Positions 26,524-36,647 of a stretch of 64,000 bases of DNA are shown one piece after another (positions within the stretch are counted from its first letter, which is position 1; each line of letters starts with the position of its first letter). Source of the DNA: Paenibacillus sp. DMB5. Its GTDB lineage: Bacteria > Bacillota > Bacilli > Paenibacillales > Paenibacillaceae. The DNA is taken from contig NZ_LRAC01000087.1 in assembly GCF_001517085.1 (NCBI RefSeq), positions 62,001-126,000 on the forward strand, read 5' to 3'. The notes below the pieces were generated by a model. That model saw nothing but the letters and a program-made list of their open reading frames with translations, did not search any database and had not been told where the DNA came from. Made by a program: the position numbers and the translations under genes.

Positions 26524-26865
26524 TCATGACCGGTATCGCCGGCGGATCAGTCCGAAGAAGCGCAGCCCGCCGCCCATCAGCCCGCCCAGCCCGCCGAGTC
26601 CGGCTCCGGCGCCGCCCGCTCCGCCCAGGCCGCCGAGCAGCGGCCCCAGGAGCGGCATAAAAGCGGACACCTCCGCCTGCTTGGCGCGGTCCGTGGAGGC
26701 TCTTCCCGCTTTTTTGCGGGCGCGCGGTTGGGCGGAGAGGACCACCGCCTCTTTTTCACAGCCGGTTATCCATCCCACATACGTCCGTCCGTCATGCAGC
26801 GTAACGCAGACCTTGCGGCCCTTCAGCTGCTTGGCCTGACTGCGGACTTTTGCTGAATTTCCCAT
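26524..26865 (-). CDS. Small protein with Sm/Hfq-like fold and Gly-rich tail
   Basis: A 113-residue protein. Residues about 12-45 (LKGRKVCVTLHDGRTYVGWI) follow the Sm1 pattern: hydrophobic, G-x-x-V-x-V-x-L-x-D-G, then x-G-x-I. That suggests an Sm-like beta-barrel that could bind RNA. A basic linker (RARKKAGR) follows, then a Gly/Leu-rich stretch (about 72-100) and an Arg-rich end (IRRRYRS). The ATG at 26865 has GAGGTGAT just upstream; a TTG one codon earlier is possible. The gene stands alone between two plus-strand units. The fold is inferred from the pattern only. Confidence 0.65.
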   Translation of the reverse strand: MGNSAKVRSQAKQLKGRKVCVTLHDGRTYVGWITGCEKEAVVLSAQPRARKKAGRASTDRAKQAEVSAFMPLLGPLLGGLGGAGGAGAGLGGLGGLMGGGLRFFGLIRRRYRS

Positions 26866-27099
26866 CAAGGATCACCTCGCTTCCTATTTACTTTATAGTA
26901 CACAGGGATGCGGATACGGCTTGTGCTGATGTGTATGTGCCTGCAAGCTTTTTTACAGGGAGATGGTAATGGGGCATATGACCTTAAGCGTAAATAACAG
27001 TTGAGAAATGGGCGCCGGATAGAGTAGTATAGCAGTATCATATTTATTTATATGAATTAATTTATATTTATATTAAATAAAAGATTGGGAGAGTCCATA

Positions 27100-30000
27100 A
27101 TGACAAATTTTCGTGATCAGCTTATTGCCCATTACAAGTTCGATGACGCCGCAAATGCCGGCAAAGACAGCTCGGGACAGGGACAGGACGGCACGGTATC
27201 CGGCACAACAGTACCAGTGGTAACCGAGATAGGCGGGAGAACGGCTGCCAGGTTCGCAGGAGGACCCAGCGGCACTTCCTATATTCAGCTGCCTGCCGGC
27301 CTGCTTACAAATGTAAGCGACAACAATGGCTTAACGGTGGCTGCCTGGGTCAACTTCAGCAAGGGTACGAATGTCTGGGAGCGCATTTTTGATTTCGGCA
27401 AAAGCGAAGCCGGACCCTATCTGTTCCTGACCCGCGGGCTGCGCGGTACGCTGACGGCGGGAGGCGACCTGTCGGCTGATCCGGGACGTGGTTATGCTAC
27501 GGGGGAGTGGATTCATTTTGCGCTGTCTGTCACGGGGACGCAGGGCGGAACGCTGAGCAGCGCCGGTCCGGTGGTCTATATCAATGGTGAGGCAGCGGCC
27601 GACGGCTCCATCAGCCAGACTTCAAGCGGCAATTATGCCCAGCTGCGCAGATGGTTTGCTACTTTCGCCGACCCGGATAACTACAGCCGCAATTTTATCG
27701 GGCGTTCGCAGTATGAGGTGGATGCTGATTTTGCCGGGGCATTGTCGGATCTGCGGATTTACAAGGCCGGATTGTCGGAGGACGAGGTCATTGAGGTGAT
27801 GTGCGAGTCGCTGAGCGACCAGGAGATTGTGAAGCTGGCCAGGGACAAGTATCTGCCTGTCCTGAATTCGATTGTAACCAGCAATTTGTCCCTGCCGTCG
27901 TCGCTGATGGGCGGAAAAGTACAGGTAGCCTGGACATCAAGCCAGCCAGCTGTGCTATCGGATCACGGAGTCATTCAGCAGATTAGCGGAGCCGAGGCGC
28001 TGACCCTTACTGCGGTGCTGAGCAGGGGCGCTGTTTCTGCTGAGAAAAGCTTCAGCCTCTCCGTGCTTCCCGCACACTTGCCGCCCTACACACTGACGGT
28101 ACACGGGGACCGTGAGGTGCTGGATGTCAGTGAAGTGATGTACGGCTTATTCTATGAGGATATTAACAATGCGGCTGACGGGGGGATTTATGCCGAGCTG
28201 GTGCAGAACCGTTCGTTTGAGTCCTTTGCCTTTGATACATACTCGCAGGTCTCCGGCGAATGCGGCTGCTCTACCGGACGAAACCGGGAGCCGCTGTTTG
28301 CCTGGTCGGGAGATACGGAGCTGATGAGTCCGCAGCATCACGGCGGCCTGAATGATTTTTTTGGAATTGAGGATAAGGAGGTCAATGCCGTTTATGTAAC
28401 GGTGGCGGACGGAGCAACGATCCGAAACCGCGGGTTCGCGGATTCGAACGGACACTGTGCAATGTCAGTCGTTAAGGGGGCCAAATACGATTTCACAATC
28501 TGGGCCAAGGCAGTGACCGGCGGGACGATTACGCTGCAGCTGCAGGATGCTGACGGTACGGCTGTCAGTGACGAGGCTATTGTAAAAGTGGAGGGCGGGG
28601 ACAATTGGAAGAAATACGGCGTGTTGCCGGAGAAGGAAATTACATTGACAGGTACGTCTAAAGTGCTCGGTCAGCTTGTGCTCGCTTTTAAAGGTGAAAT
28701 CTCTATTGATATGGTGTCACTTATGCCGCGCGATGTGTGGGGAGCAGGTGAGGAGGCGGGCTCGCAGACCGCCCATGCCAATTATCTCGGCAACCCTAAC
28801 TACCGGCTGAGAAAAGATCTGGTGCAGGCGCTCGCCGATATGCATCCTAAATTCCTGCGTTTCCCGGGCGGCTGTATCTCCGAAGGCTCCTTCATCTGGG
28901 AGAATGTCTACGACTGGAAGGATTCGGTCGGTGCCGTGGAGCTGCGGAAGGAGAATTTTAACGTCTGGGGCTACATGATGACTATGGGCCTTGGCTATAT
29001 GGAGTATTTCCAGCTGGCAGAGGACCTGAATGCAACCCCGCTTCCGGTAATGGCCTGCGGTGTGCTGTGCCAGGCCCGTTCGGACTATGCCCATCCGGCA
29101 GGCGGGGCGCTGCGGGACTATTTTATAAAAAACTTTACCGATCTGATCGACTTTGCGCTCAGCACTGATTTTGAGAGCAATGAATGGGCTGCGATGCGCA
29201 AAACAATGGGCCACGAAGAGCCGTTCGACCTGCGTTATTTGGGCGTCGGTAATGAGAACTGGGGCACGGAGTTTTTTGCCAACTTTGAAGTATTCAAGGC
29301 AGCGATTGATGAGTATATGGAGCACCATTATCCAGGGTATGAACTGCACATTATCTCCACGGTCGGCGCACAGGCGGATGATGATGCCTACCAGCAGGGC
29401 TGGAAGTCCTGAGCGGAAATCTGCAGGGAACGGCAGAGGTGGCTTTTGCCGACGGCCATAATGTTATAGAAGAAACAGTGACCTGGTACCGGAATCAGCC
29501 GGACTACATGGACACCATTGCCGATGAGCATTACTACCGCTCCAATGAATATCTGCTCAAGAACGCGGACCGTTACAATTACTACCACCGGGCGTATCAG
29601 GCGGACGGAAGCTTAGACTGGAGGGCAACCTCCAAGGTATTTGTCGGGGAATATGCATCCACGGATAAAAATACACTGGCCGGTGCAGTCGCCGAAGCCG
29701 CAATAATGACCGGGTTTGAAAATAACGCTGACGTTGTGCGGCTGGCCGCCTATGCGCCGCTGTTCAACAAAGTGCTGACCGACGGAACCTACCGCTGGAC
29801 CCCGGATTGCATCTGGTTTGACGACGAGACTGTCTGGTTCACGCCCAACTATTATGTGCAGCAGCTGTATGCCAAGTATCTGGGCAACAAGGTGCTCGCC
29901 ACCTCCTTCTCGGCCTATGCCAAAGGCAAACCGGCTGCAATCGTTCCGCATGGCGGGATTGAGATTGCCGCAGGCAGCGCGGATCTCCTGGTAAAGCGGG

Positions 30001-30845
30001 TCACCGTTACCTCGAATAAGGACGGCAGTGTGCTGCTGGATCAGGACTTCACCGGGGAGCTTCATCCCGGCTGGCAGGTTATCCCGGGCTCGGCGGAGTC
30101 CTTCGTGCGGGACAGCGAAGGCATAGTGCTTAAAGGGCAGAGCAGCGGCCGCAGCGGGCTCTATTTCCTTAACGACAGCTGGTCTGATTATACCGTGGAG
30201 GTGTTGGCCTCCCGGAGACAGGGCGCGGACGGCTTCTATGTCGGCGTGGGATTAACAGAGATTGCTGCAGAGAACAAAAATGTTCTCGAATATGCTGTAG
30301 GCTACGGTGGAAATGCCACGGGCCTGAAGGTGTTCAAGCAGGGCGTGGAGGCATACACACTCGGGGATTATTCCTCCAGCACAGCGGCCGGCAATCTGCG
30401 GGCGGCATGCTATGAGGGGATAGAGGATAATACCGATTATACCATTACGGTTAACTATGGCGGCGCGGACGGCAGCAGGCTGCTCTGTTCTTACGCAGAC
30501 GGGCAGACGGCCGGCAGGGTGCTGGATTATAAGCTGGAGGCTTACAACAGCGAGGTGTTTAACTCGGTAACCAGAGACGCAGAGCATGTGTATGTGAAGC
30601 TGGTTAATCCCGATGATGTGGCAAAAGCGACCGAGCTGAAGCTGCTGGATTTGAACGTTTCCGGTACTGCGAAGCTGATTACCCTCAGCGGCGATGCTTC
30701 GCTGGTTCATGTGCCTAATGTGAACCAGAAGCTGAACGAGCGGATCGTACCGCTGGAGCAGCAGATTACGGTGGACAGTGGCCCGCTGGTGCTGAATCTG
30801 CAGGCTAACTCGGTCAATGTGCTGGTGTTTGATCTGGAAGGGTAA
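27100..30845 (+). CDS. Alpha-L-arabinofuranosidase (GH51) with LamG and Ig-like domains, frameshifted
   Basis: The enzyme should remove arabinofuranosyl side chains from arabinan or arabinoxylan fragments. The ATG at 27100 has GGGAGAG 6 nt upstream. A LamG-like domain fills about 1-230, an 'atrophied' bacterial Ig domain 240-330, the GH51 region about 345-900, and a second concanavalin-like domain the C-terminus. The acid/base Glu is in GVGNENWG and the nucleophile Glu in FVGEYAS. The frame breaks at about 29407 (stop at 29410). Restoring one C in CCC rejoins it as GWKSLSGNLQGTAEVAFADG. The corrected length is about 1248 residues. No signal peptide is seen. Confidence 0.88.
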
Positions 30846-30913
30846 GGTACAAGTCTTCCTCAGCTTTATTTTGGTATAGCCTATGAAATCCTGGCGGTAT
30901 CGTCGATATTAAT

Positions 30914-30965
30914 AAGGAGAGCTATTACGTTGAGTGTCAGGTTTACACGAAGTGAAAACCCCTGA
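30914..30965 (+). CDS. Possible 11-codon leader ORF before the GGDEF-EAL gene
   Basis: AAGGAGAG (30914-30921) sits 8 nt before a TTG that opens an 11-residue frame (MSVRFTRSENP, stop 30963-30965). The ribosome site is good, but nothing shows that the peptide is functional. It precedes the c-di-GMP gene by 131 bp. Confidence 0.2.
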
Positions 30966-31096
30966 ATGTTAAGCCTTTAAGGATATGAGAAGACGCGCAG
31001 ACCTGCTTGGTTAGCCGTGTTATTATACATACTGGACTTATCACTTTCTGACATTTTAACGTAGCTGTTTAGAATACGACTTCCGGGGAGATTATC

Positions 31097-33471
31097 ATGA
31101 AGCTGCGTACCAAGATTACATTGTTTATTATAACCGTTTCTCTGCTCACCTTGGCCTCTACCTATCTGACTTCACAGGAGATTTTTCTCGACCAGTTCAC
31201 AGAGCTGGACCAGGAAGCGCTGGAAGGCCGCATGTCGGATATCATCCAGACCTACGATCTGGAGCTTCAGGGTATGCACGAGACGATGCTTAATTACTCA
31301 GTTTGGGACGAGACTTATGAATATGTCTCCTCCCAAACGTTCGAGGATCTGCAGAACCCTTACATCCTTAGTAACTATGACGAGGAGACCTTTAAGGGCA
31401 ACCGGTTTGATCTCATGGCATTGACCAACGGGAGAGGGAATCTGGTCTATAGCGGCTTATATGATTCCAGTGAGGAGACTGTAACACCTGTGACGCCGGA
31501 AATCGTCAATCTTTTTGGGGATATCCGGGAGAGGCTGGACATTTTTACCGAATCGGAGAATTCCTACACCGGACTTGTCATCCTCGATAACGGTCCTATG
31601 CTGATGACTTTTCAGCCGGTTATTCACAACGACATGACAGGTCCGTCGCCGGGATGGCGGTGGCCGGCCGGATGCTGGATGATACGGAAATAGCCCGGAT
31701 CGGGGTGCTGAGCCCGTCCGGAATAACCGTGCAGAAAGTCTCTGACAGCCTGCTGAAGGAGAGCAGGGGACAGAAGATATGGGTGAGCCAATTGCCGGGA
31801 GACCGGCTGGCGGGTCATGCCGTAATCGACGATCTGTTCGGCAATCCGGGAATCGTAATTTCCATGGAGCAGCCCCGCCATATTTATGAAATCGGCAAAA
31901 ATGCGATGGCCAATTTCACGCTGTTCTTCATTATCTCTACCTTTGGTATATGCTTGCTCAGCCTGCTGTTCGTTAAACATACCATTCTGTCCCGGATGAC
32001 AGCGCTGGTCCGCAGTATCCGGATTATCGGCAAAAGCCGGGACCTGTCGATCCGCCTCGACATCAAGGGCCAGGATGAACTGAGTGAGGTAGAGGGGGAG
32101 TTCAACCGGATGATTTCCTCGCTTGAAACCGCGCAGGAAGAGCTGCACCGGCAGGCTATGGTCGACCCGTTGACCCAGCTGCCGAACCGCGCCCTTTTTT
32201 TTCAGACGCTAAACCGGACCATCCGCAGAGCCGACCGGCAGGGCCTGCAGATTGTGCTGCTGTTCATCGACCTCGACCATTTCAAGGCGGTCAACGACAC
32301 CTGGGGGCATGACTTCGGGGATGCAGTCCTCAAACAGATCGCGGACCGTCTCACCGGCGCTGTCGGGCCGGATGATCTGGTGTCCCGGCTCGGCGGGGAT
32401 GAATTTACCATTCTCCTCTCCCGTTTTTCCGGTGTGGAGGATATTCAGGCCCGGATTTCTACAATTCAGCGGGCGCTGGCTGAACCGCACACACTGAACG
32501 GCCAGTTGTTTCATAGCACGGCAAGTATCGGGGTCAGCATCTATCCGCAGAACGGAGAGGACGCTGAGCTTCTTGTCAAGGCTGCCGACCTGGCGATGTT
32601 TCAGGTCAAGGAGAACGGACGGAACAACATCTGCCGTTATTCGGAGAAGCTTGAAGAGGCCTTCAGCCGCAAAAAGGTAATCGGCAGACAGCTTCTTTCC
32701 GCTGTGGATAATGGCGAGCTGGAGCTGCATTACCAGCCGATTCTCTCGGCATCAAATCTTGATGTCGTCAAGGTTGAAGCGCTGCTGCGCTGGACAAGTC
32801 CGACATTCGGGCCGGTGTCACCTGCCGAGTTCATTCCGCTGGCGGAAGCCGGCGGCTCCATTTCCGGTATCGGTAACTGGGTGCTCCGCAAGGTCTGTGC
32901 GGACCTCCGCAGCTTCCGGGACCAAGGCATCCGGCTAAAGGCCGCTGTCAATATCTCGGGGGTGCAGCTCATGCAGCCCGGTCTGCCGGAGCAGCTGACG
33001 GAGGCGCTGGCAGACAACGGGCTTACGGCGGATAGTCTGGAGCTGGAAATCACAGAGACGGTGCTGATGTCGGACGAGGACATTATCTCCTCGCTCATAA
33101 ATCTTCGCAGCATGGGATTTTGCATCTCGCTTGACGACTTTGGCACAGGCTTCTCGTCACTGAGCTATCTGCGGACCTTCCCGGTAGATCTTATCAAGAT
33201 TGACCGGTCTTTTGTTTCCGGCATTCAGCCGGGGGCTTCCGACGATACACTCGTCCGCGCAATCATTGAACTCAGCCACAATCTTGGCCTGCGGGTCGTT
33301 TCCGAAGGGGTGGAGCTGAGAGAGCAGTTTGACCTGCTGCGTGCTCTTGGAAGCGATCAGCTTCAGGGTTATTTCATCAGCAGACCGCTGCCTGCTTCGG
33401 CTTTGAAGGAGTTTATTTCAGGCTATGCCTCTGCTGCCTCCACAAGGGAGTCCTCCGTAAACCTACTGTAG
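31097..33471 (+). CDS. CHASE4-GGDEF-EAL c-di-GMP enzyme, frameshifted
   Basis: A membrane sensor that could make and break cyclic di-GMP. A first helix (about 7-25) leads into an extracellular CHASE4 domain (NYSVWDETYEYV near 66-77), then a second helix at about 275-295 and a HAMP linker. The GGDEF motif (SRLGGDEFTILL) and the EAL motif (VEALLRW) are both intact, as is DDFGTGFSSLSYL. The inhibitory RxxD site before GGDEF is not seen. The frame breaks at about 31651 inside CHASE4; restoring one G to a GGG run gives TGPSPGMAVAGRMLDD and a ~791-residue protein. The start is ATG with GGGGAG upstream. Confidence 0.88.
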
Positions 33472-33543
33472 GGCACTGCAAATGAGATCAAATCGGCAAT
33501 TTCCTTTTTTGCTATGATCCATAGTGAAAGGAGAGAGGCTTCA

Positions 33544-34455
33544 ATGTACGAATGGAATGAGATGGTCCAGCGGATGATTGACTGGATTGACGGTGATCTT
33601 ACGGACGCGCCAACCCTGCTGCGGATGTCAGAGCAGCTTGGCTACTCGCCGTACTACTGCACCAGGCAGTTTCATGCCCTGACCGGAATGACGGTGCGGG
33701 ACTATATCCGGCTGCGGCGGATCAGCCGTGCCGCCCTGGAGCTCCGCGATACGGATGACCGTATTCTGGATATAGCCGTAAAGTACGGATTTTCATCGCA
33801 GGAGGCGTTCTCGCGGGCGTTTGTGAAGGCTTTTAAGCTGACGCCCGGAGCGTACCGTACAGCCCGCAGCCCCATTCCGCTGGCCATTCGTGCCGAGGTA
33901 TTCTCCCCTTATCACTACTTGATGAAGGAGCGGGAAAAAATGCGGGAGGTTCATCTGCAGGCAGCGGAGATTAAGCTGGAGTTCATACCGGCCCATAAAT
34001 TTATCGGGATCTGGGACCCGGATTCGGTCAACTACGGCGGATTTTGGAACAACGGTCATAACTGTGACGAGGTGTCAGGAACACTGGAGAGCATGTCCCA
34101 TCATACGCTGGAGGGGCAGCTGGGCCAGACGGCCGGATGGTTCTACGTGAACGGGCACAAGGGCTATCTGTACGGAATCCCGGTGCCGGCTGATTATACC
34201 GGGGAGATTCCGGAGGGAATGGAGTGCCGGGACATCCCGGCTTCGGAGTACCTGGTCTTTTTTCATCCGCCGTTTGATTACCTTCAGGATAACGGGGCGG
34301 TAATGCGCACAGTGGAGGAAGTGGCCTGGAATTATGATCCTTCACAGATGGGCTACGTCTGGGACGAGGAAGTGAAGCAGGATTACCAGCGCCATTTTCC
34401 GGAGGGTTACGGCTACGCCGTGCTGCGGCCGGTGAAGAAGGCCGGCTCGGAGTAA
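33544..34455 (+). CDS. AraC-family regulator with GyrI-like effector domain
   Basis: A 303-residue regulator. Two AraC helix-turn-helix units occupy about 10-108 (ILDIAVKYGFSSQEAFSRAF is typical of the second). A GyrI-like or AraC_E_bind small-molecule domain follows at about 135-300. The ATG at 33544 follows AAGGAGAGAGG. Proteins of this layout often respond to drugs or other small hydrophobic compounds. No neighbour gives a hint of the target. A terminator follows at once. Confidence 0.88.
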   Translation: MYEWNEMVQRMIDWIDGDLTDAPTLLRMSEQLGYSPYYCTRQFHALTGMTVRDYIRLRRISRAALELRDTDDRILDIAVKYGFSSQEAFSRAFVKAFKLTPGAYRTARSPIPLAIRAEVFSPYHYLMKEREKMREVHLQAAEIKLEFIPAHKFIGIWDPDSVNYGGFWNNGHNCDEVSGTLESMSHHTLEGQLGQTAGWFYVNGHKGYLYGIPVPADYTGEIPEGMECRDIPASEYLVFFHPPFDYLQDNGAVMRTVEEVAWNYDPSQMGYVWDEEVKQDYQRHFPEGYGYAVLRPVKKAGSE

Positions 34456-34480
34456 GAACGGATATATGAAATGAAGAATG

Positions 34481-34506
34481 AAGCCGCCTGTCTGGGCGGC
34501 TTTTTG
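34481..34506 (+). terminator. Terminator after the AraC/GyrI-like gene
   Basis: AAGCCGCC/GGCGGCTT stem followed by TTTTTG. Confidence 0.92.
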
Positions 34507-34530
34507 TTGTTGGCTTCCGGGTGCTGGAAC

Positions 34531-34689
34531 GGCGGATGGACGAAATGAGAGGCAAAAATGCCTCTGATTCCGCCGAAAGTGGGCGGATAGATGAAATGAG
34601 AGGCAAAAATGCCTCTGAATCCGCCGAAAGCAGGCGGATAGATGAAATGAGAGGCAAAAATGCCTCTCATTTCGCCGAAAGTGGGCGGA
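34531..34689. repeat. Tandem 51-bp repeat, three copies plus a partial one
   Basis: Units begin at 34531, 34582 and 34633, with a 6-bp start of a fourth at 34684 (GGCGGA). Each contains two palindromes: AGAGGCAAAAATGCCTCT and the pair TCCGCC...GGCGGA spanning the unit junction. The array lies between convergent genes, after the terminator of the AraC/GyrI-like gene. Because 51 is a multiple of three, both strands stay open as 17-residue repeats (DEMRGKNAS type), but no ribosome site supports translation. Confidence 0.9.
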
Positions 34690-34740
34690 CGGGCCAAGAC
34701 CATTAGGCCCAGTACCGCTCCTTTAACCATTAGCAGCAGC

Positions 34741-36531
34741 CTACTGTAACTGGGCCTGCTCCAGTATCGCTGCTGCCAGCTCATCGCCGCGCTGGTCAAG
34801 CCCGGCGATTGTTTGCAGCAGCTCTGCCTGCCGCCTGCGGCTCTCCCGGTTCCAGAGCTGCTTAGGGGAGGCCTGCGCTTCAAGGACGGCCGGCAAAGGC
34901 ATATTGTTGTAATAAGAGCTGAGCAGTGTATCCATCTGTTCATAATCGGCGGCCATCTCGCTCATAAGCGCAGATGCTGAGGGGTGCTGCATCAGACCCA
35001 GTGAGGCCTTCAGATAGACGGCTGCACTTCTCCGGGCATCAGCCAGCGCCATCATGCAGAAATGATTGACACTATACCGGCGAATGAAGGTTCTGGCATC
35101 TGCAGCTGTATACCACTCCTCATCAAGCAGGCCTTCCTGCCAGGAAGCCAGCGCCTTATATCCCGTATGATAGCCCGGCTGATCGTTCGTCTGCATCGCC
35201 TCGAGCTTGATCCGGAGTGAAGCGTACAGGCTGTCCAGTGCTTGCGGAATATCACCATGCCTTTCCAGATAGAGCAGCTTATACGGCCAGTGGTCTACGT
35301 ACAGATAACCCTTGCTGCTCTTCATGGCCTCCTGAAACTCGGGATCATCCTTCAGCTCCGTAAAGGTCTCCTCATCGAAATAGCTGCGGCACAGCAGCGT
35401 GTTTCCGTTATCTAGATAGCCGGTAATGACTCCCCACTCGGGAGCTACCCTCAGGTTTAGGGCCACCGGCAGGCGCTGATGATGGAGGCTCTCCATGATG
35501 GTGAGCTTTTCCTGTTTCCGTTCCTCGGATGTCAGCCGGTTTGCCCAGCTGGCTTTGAGGCCGTATGCCTGGATGACTGGCGTGGTAAAGTCATAGGCGG
35601 CGAGGGCGTCGGCTGCGCTATAATCCCATACCGGGGCAAAAGCGGCTCTCCAGCAAGCCCCGGAAACGCCCATCACTGCTTCGTAGCTGGTTTCGATTCC
35701 CATGACAGACAAGGAGGTGTAGAGCGCCCCCGCCCATGAGCAGTCCATTCCTCTGCCGAAGCCGAGCTGGTTTACCTTTTCGATAATGCGATGCCGGCGG
35801 CCTGATTCCGCTGCAAACAGCCGGGACCGGTCAGGGGTGTAATGAATCCGTTCCCCCTCGGCGCAGCTTACTGCATGAATCCCGTCCGCATTCAGATAGA
35901 CGAGCAGCAGATATTCACTGCCCTCATGTCCCATTGTGCTTGGAAAAAGCTCCTGATCGACAGTAAATTGCGTCCATTCAAAATAAGCATAGTGCTTCAT
36001 CTTTTGCAATACATCCCGCCCGGACCGTTCATTGCCGTATGCGGCATGAACAAAGGTAAGACCGCTTTTGCCCAAAGGATAATCTTGTGAATGTACATCA
36101 ATCTGCAAAAGCTGCCCCTTGAGTACAAACGTTAAATAAATCCCGGAGGGGGTCCCGTATTTGACAAGGAGCAGCTTAGCCCGGTCACTGTGCAGTAATC
36201 CCTGGAAAAACTGGTCACCGAGACTTAATGTGAGCGTATTTCCGGTTATGAGCTGGTTTACCCAATGAGTGACGTTCTGCTGTTCATTACCGTCGGTATA
36301 GACGGCGGAGAGCACAGCAAGCTCCTGCGGCAGCAGAAGGCTGTCAATGGAATGCCCCAGAACAGCAGAAAGGAGCGGAAGGGTAGAGGTGTCAGGCAGG
36401 GATCTGCCGGTCTCCCATTTGGATACGGCCTGGGCGCTGACATGCAGCTGTTCAGCCAGCTGCTCCTGGGACAGCTGTTTTTCTCTCCGCAGTATGGCGA
36501 TTCGTCTGCCGACCTGTTCACTATTGATCAT
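34741..36531 (-). CDS. XRE-family regulator fused to a BtrH/C39-like domain
   Basis: A 596-residue protein. The N-terminal XRE helix-turn-helix is clear (LSQEQLAEQLHVSAQAVSKW, about 18-37). The middle, from about residue 245, resembles a BtrH-N or C39 peptidase-like fold, with GRGMDCSWAGALYTSLSVMG holding the candidate Cys and later 'LRVAPEWGVITGYLDNGNTL'. The C-terminus is helical. The start is ATG at 36531, with GGGAG 8 nt upstream; the frame is open further upstream but has no ribosome site. It follows a nucleotidyltransferase-like gene by 116 bp on the same strand. A DNA-binding protein carrying a thiol-enzyme-like domain is unusual, and its ligand is unknown. Confidence 0.75.
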   Translation of the reverse strand: MINSEQVGRRIAILRREKQLSQEQLAEQLHVSAQAVSKWETGRSLPDTSTLPLLSAVLGHSIDSLLLPQELAVLSAVYTDGNEQQNVTHWVNQLITGNTLTLSLGDQFFQGLLHSDRAKLLLVKYGTPSGIYLTFVLKGQLLQIDVHSQDYPLGKSGLTFVHAAYGNERSGRDVLQKMKHYAYFEWTQFTVDQELFPSTMGHEGSEYLLLVYLNADGIHAVSCAEGERIHYTPDRSRLFAAESGRRHRIIEKVNQLGFGRGMDCSWAGALYTSLSVMGIETSYEAVMGVSGACWRAAFAPVWDYSAADALAAYDFTTPVIQAYGLKASWANRLTSEERKQEKLTIMESLHHQRLPVALNLRVAPEWGVITGYLDNGNTLLCRSYFDEETFTELKDDPEFQEAMKSSKGYLYVDHWPYKLLYLERHGDIPQALDSLYASLRIKLEAMQTNDQPGYHTGYKALASWQEGLLDEEWYTAADARTFIRRYSVNHFCMMALADARRSAAVYLKASLGLMQHPSASALMSEMAADYEQMDTLLSSYYNNMPLPAVLEAQASPKQLWNRESRRRQAELLQTIAGLDQRGDELAAAILEQAQLQ

Positions 36532-36647
36532 TATTTTTTCTCCCGGATTCAAATTCGACGTCGTACTTCCATTATAATTCCATCCGGTGTAATGAACAGC
36601 GATTAGAGCAGGGGGAGCGCCGCAGAAAATCAACTGCCGGTTGACCG

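Noticed and set aside
26387..26839. Plus-strand open frame of about 150 codons rich in Pro and Ser
   Set aside because: It is the complement of the Gly-rich Sm-like gene, with no ribosome site; the minus strand has the better start and motif.
34531..34689. CRISPR array
   Set aside because: The units are direct tandem repeats with no unique spacers, and no cas gene is present.
34413..34943. Minus-strand frame with LISSIR-type 17-residue repeats
   Set aside because: It only reads the 51-bp DNA repeat and runs into two real genes; no ribosome site.
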